A DNA stretch of 64,000 nt from assembly GCA_014529385.2 (NCBI GenBank), contig CM043952.1, forward strand, positions 69,385,370-69,449,369. The letters are read 5' to 3'. Under the pieces are notes generated by a model. It searched no databases, was not told the DNA's origin, and was given only the letters and a program-made list of their open reading frames with translations. Source of the DNA: Adiantum capillus-veneris. Lineage: Eukaryota; Streptophyta; Polypodiopsida; Polypodiales; Pteridaceae. Each line of letters starts with the position of its first letter. The first letter of the stretch is position 1. Shown piece after piece: positions 56,601-64,000 of the stretch. The translations under genes were made by a program, and so were the position numbers.

Positions 56601-57447
56601 TATACAGTCGGCATATTGTGACTGCCCAAATTGGTTTAGCAACTACAAGCATCTGTATGGAATGCGACTCATCTTAAGGGACTTCTTTTCTCATATTAGC
56701 CATATTCTACCCATCATTGACATAGCCCGAGAGCTAGTCATGGAGCACGATCCTGAATAGTTTGAGGGTACTACCATCGATGTAGAGCCTCCTCCAACAC
56801 AAGTTTTGGCCCAATGCATTGACGAGCTAAAAGCACTCTTGCACAACATTGAAGAGGGCATTCCATCATATAGTGACTCAAAGATCTTGTCATTGGTGGG
56901 GCAAGTGCGAGCAGCATATGTTGGCCTCTTTGCTCAAAGAGAACCCATGGAGATCGATTTGTCAAAGAAGGGAAGTGTAACACAAGTACAGGCACATGTA
57001 ACTGCCACTCGACTTGGGCATGACCAACCTAGGCCAGAAGGAGTAAATATGCAAATCACGGTGCCCACACGGCCTGCTAGAAAAACGGGTGCCTTGCGAC
57101 ATAAGCATCAAAGGGGCCGTAAGAGAGTTTGGTTTGCTTCGCAAAGGCGGGTTTACTGTCATCATTGTTTCACAAAGACTTTCTTGGTGGACGAGGGGGT
57201 CGATACATGCCACACTTGCAATGCATTGTTGCCTATGACTCCACGGCTAAGAGCTCAAGAAAAGCTAGGAGCATTGATAGGCCGACAAGCCTTGTTGTTT
57301 CATGGGTCTGATCCTTATGAATGCCTTGTTACATTCGTGGTATGTGGACCAAACAATGACGATGAGAGTTTGTTTGATCTGAAGTTCAATGATGGGGAAA
57401 CCATGCATGGAGTATTGGCATCAGCTCATCGAATTGTACCTTTGTAA
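53670..57447 (+). pseudogene. MULE-2 transposase (MURA/FAR1-like)
   Basis: Collinear with the MULE-1 gene. Exon 1 starts MHASASGGAAVGG with a frameshift in the same G-rich tract and lacks about 100 bases present in MULE-1 (43/44-kb copy around 44030-44200). Exon 2 (55057-55617) is open and has AWAIDSTFKKN, LVIDKCMTS and LCWFHTKKAW. Exon 3 (from 55836) keeps TTNLVERLW but has TGA and other stops. In the SWIM finger the third cysteine is tyrosine (YCDCPNWFSNYKHLY). TAG 56758-56760 interrupts exon 4. The zinc pair CHHC..CHTC is kept and the stop is TAA near 57445. Confidence 0.8.
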
Positions 57448-58105
57448 AACCCTGCAGTAAACATCTTCCTCTTGCCTTGCTGTTTTGCTCGGGTTTATCT
57501 GTATCCCATGTTTGGTTATTTGTACTATTTTTGGACCTCTCAATCAGCTACCATCTCTTTTCACCTGAAACTGAGCAGTAAACATCTTCCTCTTGTCTTG
57601 CTGTTTTTCCCGGGTTTATCTGTATCCCATGTTTGGTTATTTGTACTATTCTTGGACCTCTTAATCACCTACCATCTCTTTTCACCTGAATAAGGCAAGT
57701 TTTAAACTTATTATTATGGTGGTAAAGGAGTGGACTATTCTTATTTTGTACAACTTGATAGGCTTTTTGTTTGTCTTCTTTCAATCAACCTTATACCTGT
57801 TTTGGGTTTTGCTCAACCTATCGGCACTACTTCTTGTCTTGTGATGGAGAATTTTGACTCGTTACCTTCCCTAAAATAATTTTCAATACCTCTGCTTTAT
57901 ACACTTAATTCCATACCTATTTTAATTGACCATGGGCTACCTCTTTATGTGGCAGTTCATTCTCGATGCCCTCTTAGGATTGTATTTCTTGTGCAACTAT
58001 TAGGTGTATAGTTTTTCTCAACTTTGATAGAGATTGCAGTGTCTATATAGTTAGATTTAAGTTATACAATAATAATTTTTTATGTTAATATTAGACTAAT
58101 TAGGT

Positions 58106-58202
<97 letters not shown>

Positions 58203-58570
58203 ATCAACATAGTTTAGTTGTAGAAATGTACGTGATGCAAGTGGAGAAGAGATTTGTCCTTCTAGTATGATTGTCTTATACTCTTGACAGCATCTTCCTT
58301 TCCTCTTTCTACCATCATCATTGTGGATTTTCACTACGAGCACTAATATTACTACCACTACTAATAGCTTAGGCACAATGGTAATGTCAATGTTTTTTTT
58401 GAAACTTGTCCAAGGAAAACCAAATGCATGACTAACGCACCAAAACATAAAACACGATGAGGCCTCATAAAACAATGTTTGATTTGAGGCATATGAAATG
58501 AGGAGAGAGGCAAGTAAACCAGCCTAAAAAAGATTAGAAATCAATGTAAATCTACCATTGGATGAGTTTT

Positions 58571-58669
<99 letters not shown>

Positions 58670-59251
58670 CTTTCAAACCATATGGTGACATTTGCCATGA
58701 CACCAAACAACACAACTTGCAAATTCAACTTGAATGACAGCTTGAAAATACAACCACAAAATCTACACACTTCACAAGCTTTCACATATACCATGGATGT
58801 CTACCCAAGGCACACTATTCAAACTATGAAACAACTTAACTTCACAGTTCATACAAACAGCGTTTTCTAAGTTTGCAGCACACTATACAAATAACATATA
58901 AAACCATGAATGCAAACCACTATACAAATAACATGTCAACCCAGGAAATCCGTAAACCTAGACTTATTTGATAACCGCCGATAAAGTAAACCCGGTACAC
59001 ATATCAACCAAGGCAATCCATAAAGTAAACCCGGTACACATATCAACCTAGGAAATCCATAAACCCAGACTTAATTTAACCTGCGAACATGTAAACGTGG
59101 ATAACATGTCGACCCAAAAAATTTGTAACACAAACTTGTTTTAACCAGCTAGCATAAGCCGAGGAGAGAATGAAAAGTTCACATTCCATGTTAGAGCTGA
59201 AAAGTATGTGAAACAAAAGCATACAAACGACATAGTCACTCAAAACAATCT
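57448..59251. other. MULE-2 region between the two convergent genes
   Basis: A 118-bp segment containing CGGGTTTATCTGTATCCCAT is tandemly duplicated (57470-57700). Then come AAAT (58107-58147), GA (58160-58200), GT and GA (58570-58668) microsatellites. Near 58930-59080 units of GTAAACCCGGTACACATATC with CAACCNAGG repeat three times. No coding frame is credible. The 3' ends of both transcripts should lie here. Confidence 0.55.
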
Positions 59252-61556
59252 CAAGCAAGGATGCTTGTAGGTGAAGATAAAATCTCTTGCGCCTCATCCT
59301 CGTCACTACTAACATCTTGGATGCCATCCTGCTCACTTACAGTCTCACTGTCCCCTTTGCCACTTTCACCGCCGTCATCCTCGTCATCAGCCCCATCATC
59401 CTCACCGTCATCACCGCCACCACTTATGTCCCCACCATCGTCATCACCGCCACCACTTATGTCACTCCCACCACTTATGTCATCACTGCCACCACTTATG
59501 TCACCCCCAACATCGTCATCATCGGCACCACTTATGTCATCACCGCCACCACTTATGTCACTCCCACCATCGTCACCATCGGCATCCCCATCGCTACCAT
59601 AATCGGGATCTTCATCCCCACTCCCATCCTGGTTAGACTCGTCACTCTCATCTCCATCGTCATCCCGCTACTCCCCCCACTGCTTTTATCCTCGTCACTA
59701 TGAACAATCAAGGTCCCCACTTTGATCCGGCGGTGCAATAAAATAGATTAATTTAAACTCAGACATAGCATAAACCCGGGCACTTACAAAAACACAAACC
59801 CGATTAAAACAGTAAAGTTGGCTTCTATGACCATAGAACTTACCTTAGATTCGTAGCCTTCCGCCACGTGACTCTTGATTTCCTTTTTCATTTCCTCCTC
59901 CCTTTGATCGATCATTTTCATGTGGTTGGCCACAAACTACATGATAAAAGTATCTTTCTTCATGGCCGTTTGAGCCTTGCGTGGAAGAACGTCCCAAGTG
60001 AGGGCTGCCCTATTCTTTGCTCTCTCCTCAATCCTCTTGCGATTTACTACAAACTTTCGATTCACATCCTTAAAGTGCTATTGGGCCTGTACCTGATCTC
60101 GTATACTTAACTTGGGCACGTCGTTGTTGACACTCCCTCGAGGCCGCCCTCCAAGCCTTTGAGGGATGAAGACATCCATCCCATGTACTTTCTTTAAGTG
60201 TTGAATCGTCCGTGATCGCTTCTCCATGAGAGTGTTCCGACTCGCACATGGTGGTTCAGCCCGACAAATCCTCACCAACTTACCCCCATTGATAACCTCA
60301 ACATAAGGAATCTACATCCAATACAATACAAAAGGCAAAGTAAGTCAGTGACGGATAAACCCGGGCAATTAAAAATACTAGACAGGATCAATCTTAACCT
60401 CCGGCACCTTCTCCAACTGCCCCTTGCCCGTGTGCCCTTTCACCTTGACCTAACCATTTTATCAAAGAAGAGGAAAACCATAAGATAAAAAGACACAATT
60501 CATTGGCTTATTGCACAAGACTTGAGTGGCTTACCTCATCAACAACAAGTTTCCGCTCGATGGCCTCACGGACTTCCACCTCTTTCATCCTGTTCAACCT
60601 CTTCACAATTTGTTGCTTGGGGACCGCCATACCTTCTTTCTCTTTCACATCGGCCCTGGCCTTTCTCTTGTTCACCTATGACAAAGCACTTAGACATAAA
60701 CCCGGGTGCAAGGACCAAAAACACTTGCAAGGCACACTTTTATTGCAATAGTCTGCCTAGAGCCGTTTGTTGCATACCTGTGTCTTGGGTGGGTCGGAGC
60801 CTGCTGTGCCACTCAACTTCTTTGCTTGACCACTTTTTTGAACCTTCAAGGGACTTGATCTTTCAAGCACAATCATATCCTACACACATTGACACCCGTG
60901 AACACCTTACAGCCGACACAATTTTCAAAAAAATTGCACAATACCCGGGCACTGACAGATAAACCCGGTCACAGTTCTACGTGTTTAGTTTGTTGGTCCT
61001 CCTTTGGAGCCTTAGGAGCCTTTGGATCCCCTGATTGGGTGCCCACTGTGCCGCTCACCTCCTTTGATTGGCCGCTTTTTTGAGCCTTCAACGCGCCTTA
61101 TCCTTTAACCAAATTCAAACCCTGCACATGTTAAACACCTAGGAGCACTTAACAGCTAGCGATACTCGAGCACTGACAGATAAACCCAGACAACTCGGGC
61201 ACTGACAGATAAACCCAAGCATTTCTCCTACCTGTTTTGTTGGTTGGATCTCCTTTGGGGACTTTAGGGCCGGGGCCTTCTTTAAACTAGCATCTTGGCA
61301 TGGCTCCTGAGGTACATCCGATGACAGAGGAGCATCTTGACCCTGCACAAATATTACATGTTTTATTGGTTGGGCCTCCTTTGGGACCTTTGGGGCCTTC
61401 TTCAAAATAGAGCCTTGGCCTTGCTCTCGAGGTACATCCGCCGACAAAGGAGCATCTTGGCCCAGTGGCATTGAAATCTTCAAAGGCGTTGCAATCTTTG
61501 GGGCCTTTGGAGCCTTCTTTGAAGAAACACCTTGGCACGGCTCTCGAGGTACATCT
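59252..61556 (-). pseudogene. MULE-2 second gene: repeat module, C2H2-like finger, AT-hook, acidic tail
   Basis: Exons on the minus strand: 61556-61232, 61121-60981, 60879-60778, 60675-60535, 60449-60399, 60311-59844, and a last one from about 59735 to TGA 59252-59254. All have GT...AG borders and most keep phase. Exon 1 holds three modules of about 37 residues (DAPLSADVPREQGQG, KKAPK, QPTKQ). Exon 6 has CRAEPPC...HLKKVH (C-x5-C...H-x4-H) and GGRPRGS, AT-hook-like, then a charged helix. The last exon encodes an acidic run of GDISGGGDD-type repeats. In-frame stops: TAA in exon 2 and two TAG in exon 6. The 5' end is cut off by the copia insertion. Confidence 0.65.
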
Positions 61557-61759
61557 TGTTGGGGTGGTAAAGCCCAATGTGCTGCGCCTGAGTGTTGGGC
61601 AGCCGGACACTAACCGGGAACTAACAGTGACCATTCATTCTATACAAAAGAACAAGGACTCATAACCCTAACACTATTGTGCTTCGAGTCCACCCAAACG
61701 TGTGTCTCCTCTCTTCTCCATTGCTGCACACACACACACGGTCTCGCATGCACTCTTCA
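61557..61759 (+). repeat. 5' LTR of a copia element
   Basis: It begins TGTTGGGGTGG and ends ...CTTCA, two bases before the primer-binding site. At 203 bp it is short. Its left border falls inside a second-gene exon of MULE-2 (after GAGGTACAT), so it is younger than MULE-2. The 3' LTR is outside the window. Confidence 0.75.
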
Positions 61760-61761
61760 AC

Positions 61762-61773
61762 TGGTATCAGAGC
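61762..61773 (+). other. primer-binding site, initiator-Met tRNA type
   Basis: TGGTATCAGAGC, the standard primer site of plant copia elements. Confidence 0.85.
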
Positions 61774-62798
61774 TCAGGGATTGGGAGATCAATGGGGAAG
61801 CAGGGAGAGAAGCAACAAAAACTACAACACGTTTTTGCAGATCTGTTTTTTCCTATAAAAACGTCTTTATTCAAGCCGATTCCCACGATTCCTGACCGAC
61901 TTTTTGTCCTCTTCAACTTTGCAAAAGAATGTTTTCTCAAAATCTTCACCAATTTTGAGATACATCACTCAGACTGCCTCTAGGTCGTGAAGTAGAAGCT
62001 GCAATTTTTTATAGATCTGTTTCAATCTGTAAACACAACTTATTTCAAGTCCATTTCCACAATTCCTCAACCATTTTCACATGGTCTACAACTTTGCAGA
62101 AGGAATTTTCTGCAAATTTTGCACAATTTGAGAGATATTCAGTTCAGACAGCAGAGTGGTCTACCCTCATCCGGTTATCTGCGTACAAGTTTTGGTTGCA
62201 GACTATTTTTGCAATGTATGTCACATGCATATTTGATGTAAGGTCTTGAGGGTATGTTATATCAGACAAACCGCCGCAGCGGTTACAGAAAAGGGTTTAT
62301 GTGGTTGATGTAAGACCTTATGCGGTTTATGTATTGTGATGGAAATATGCAAAGCCTATTGTTGAGGGTCGTAGTGAGGTTTTATTGAGCTCGGAGATTC
62401 TCAAATGTGGAGATCCTTTCGGTGATACAGGTTTTGGAGCGAGCTCCAGACATCCCCATAATTTCGGCATCGACATAGGATGTATGTTTATGCGGTTAGT
62501 GCAGTATGGGTGTGCATCTACTAACCTGCCATTGTTGGCATTACTATCATCTTTATGTGTATGCCTTTGACAGTGTTCAGTTAGTCAAAGACACTCTTCT
62601 AGAGTTGGAGACATTGATAATGACAGTTCTTTGAGATTTTATCTTGCAGGTTTAGCCACTTTGCTCAACGTTTCAGTCATTGTACACATTTGTTTTGGGT
62701 TCAGAAGTCAGTTTTGAAGGGGAGACTTTGCCAAAATTTTCCAGGTTTTTTATCATCTTCTTTAGTGGAGCGGATCTATCACTTTTGTTCCTTGTCGA
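61774..62798 (+). other. untranslated leader of the copia element
   Basis: About 1 kb between primer site and gag with no supported gene. A phrase with CAGATCTGTTT and TCTTCAACTTTGCA is repeated with changes at 61838-61980 and 62010-62145 (period about 170), suggesting an old tandem duplication. Confidence 0.6.
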
Positions 62799-63640
62799 GT
62801 GATGGATTCATCATCGGAGAACTCTTTGTTCAGCATTCAGAAGTTGGATGGCACTAACTTCCCATTTTGGAAGGAACATATTTACAATTTATTAGTACAG
62901 AAGAAGAAGATCCGGCCAATAAAGATGAAGGGGATAAAGCCTGAGGATATGGATGAGTATGACTGGGAGGAGTTGGATGAGCTTGCCAAGTCCACCATCA
63001 TGCTGACTTTGTCAAAAAATGTGTACTTCAATGTGAACATGGCAAAGACTAGTAATGAGCTGTGGAAGAAGTTATGTGACTTGTATTAGAAGCAAAGTTC
63101 AACAGCACAGGTTTATTGGCTAAAAAAGTTAGTTGATTTGAAGATGCATGAGGGCACACCCATGTGCAACCATCTCAGTGAGTTCAACACAATTTTCAGT
63201 CAGCTTTCTGCACAGGGAGTCAACTTCGACAATTCAGTCAAAGCAATATTCTTGCTAGTTACGTTGTCAGAAAGTTGGGATACTTTTCGCACAACCATAA
63301 GTAACTCAGCACCTCCTTATGGTTTAACATGTGCTGATGTTGAGGGAAGTTTGCTCACTGAAGAGGTTAGCAGGAAGAATCTTAATACTTCTCGTGGTAC
63401 TAGCAATGCTCTCGTTGTGCGTGGTCGATCACAAGAAAAGGGCAAGCAGAATCAGAGAGGAAAATCTTGTAGCAAATCACGTGGCCGAAAATACATTGAG
63501 TGCTATCATTGTCACAAAAGGGTCATATGAAGAAAAACTGTCAAAAGTGGAAACAAGAAAGGTAAAGACAAGAAGTCGGAAGAAGGCAAGACTAAGGAAA
63601 GCAGTATAAAGATTGAAGAGATCAATAATGTTTTTGTTGA
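62799..63640 (+). pseudogene. gag: copia Gag
   Basis: Encodes a typical copia Gag: KLDGTNFPFWKEHIYNLL at the start, DYDWEELDELAKSTIMLTL-like helix, YWLKKLVDLKMHEG and LPESWDTF-like LSESWDTFRTT. TAG at 63087-63089 interrupts it. The zinc knuckle begins CYHCHKR (near 63502) and is broken by a one-base loss, after which the rest reads in another frame. The capsid could not be made whole from this copy. Confidence 0.8.
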
Positions 63641-64000
63641 AGATTCTGATGGAGACATTTATCTCACATCTATTGATGACTTCTCAAGGAAAGTGTGGGT
63701 ATATCCTCTCAGGAAGAAGGATGAAGTTCTTTCAAAATTTTAGAATTTTGTGACATTAGTGGAGAATCGGTCTGGCAAGAAAGTAAAGTGCTTGAGGTTA
63801 GATAATGGTGGTGAGTATGTCACTAAAGCCTTTCAGAATTTTTGTGATTCCAAAGGTATAAAAAGAGAGCTGACTGCTCCATATAACTCTCCACAAAATG
63901 GTGTTGTTGAGAGGATGAACCGTACCATACAAGAGAAGTTACGTAGCATGTTGTCTAATGCAGAGTTACCTAATGGATTTTGGGCGGAAGCGTTAGCAAC
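63641..64000 (+). pseudogene. pol: copia integrase core, joined to Gag by an internal deletion
   Basis: Right after the Gag tail the frame reads YLTSIDDFSRKVWVYPL, the middle of the integrase core, then LRLDNGGEY (second catalytic Asp) and SPQNGVVERMNRT (Glu). The protease, the integrase zinc domain and the first catalytic Asp (normally in HTDLCGP) are missing, so a deletion of several hundred bases removed them. A TAG follows LSKF near 63741. The window ends within the domain. Confidence 0.8.

Larger units (their letters stand above)
53242..61556 (+). mobile_element. MULE-2, left part up to the copia insertion
   Basis: It begins CTCAGGACTATATACACAT like MULE-1 and stays collinear with it through the transposase gene. 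It lacks the LTR insertion and keeps the 3' exons of the second gene. A copia element starts at 61557, inside a second-gene exon, so the right terminal repeat must lie beyond the window. The expected left target duplication is GGATATC (53235-53241), unconfirmed. Confidence 0.8.

Noticed and set aside
59261-59703. Plus-strand proteins rich in Pro/Ser or Thr/Ile
   Set aside because: They are antisense shadows of the minus-strand acidic repeat, whose frame ends in a proper stop and fits the gene model.
44793-61231. Interstitial telomere repeats
   Set aside because: Only one GGGTTTA per 20-bp unit occurs, with no tandem TTTAGGG, so a telomere origin is not supported.

Overview
The window reads as plant nuclear heterochromatin built almost entirely from transposable elements; no intact host gene is visible. 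Supporting observations are Ty3/gypsy and Ty1/copia LTR elements, Mutator-like (MULE) transposons with FAR1-type and SWIM zinc domains, antisense pentatricopeptide (PPR) remnants with the plant-type YAKCG phrase, a MITE, a scrap of plastid-type 16S rRNA, and very many CT/GA/CA microsatellites. A fern or another large-genome vascular plant would fit, but the sequence alone does not prove the lineage.

Layout. 1-5733: element A, a non-autonomous Ty3/gypsy element (LTR, pre-gag ORFs, gag, two extra in-frame ORFs, LTR) that appears inserted into element B. 5734-10336: the rest of B (protease, RT, RNase H, integrase, 3' end), heavily mutated. 10337-22445, minus strand: an LTR-like block, a long coiled-coil ORF (E), a 284-bp satellite with a perfect palindromic core that was split by a copia-type insertion, then element D, whose integrase is followed by a retropepsin-like ORF. 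22446-31884: microsatellites, a near-perfect 211-bp inverted repeat, a solo-LTR end and several short tandem duplications. 31890-36852: element C, a Ty3/gypsy element with a 5-bp target duplication and a 5' deletion sealed with locally copied filler. 36858-39150: PPR remnants on the minus strand. 43006-50151: MULE-1, complete with long terminal inverted repeats and a 7-bp target duplication. 50337-50402: plastid-type 16S fragment. 51580-51799: Tourist-like MITE. 53242 onward: MULE-2, a second copy. A copia element (61557 to the window end) is inserted inside an exon of MULE-2.

The most interesting system is the MULE family. Each copy encodes a MURA-type transposase on the plus strand and a second, convergent multi-exon gene on the minus strand. 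The second gene encodes a basic, repeat-bearing protein with a C2H2-like finger, an AT-hook-like GRPRG motif and, in MULE-2, an acidic tail. Nearly every intron of both genes carries one or more copies of the same roughly 20-bp unit (core GGGTTTATCTGTCA), always in the sense orientation of its own gene. Both MULE copies carry disabling mutations, but mostly different ones.

Elements A, B and C look like one gypsy lineage. They share a hairpin just before the polypurine tract whose stem covaries, and a U5 hairpin followed by TGGTGCCCCC, the same 10-mer that starts the A primer-binding site. C has two RNase H domains: the first has lost catalytic residues and the second retains them, as described for Tat-type elements.
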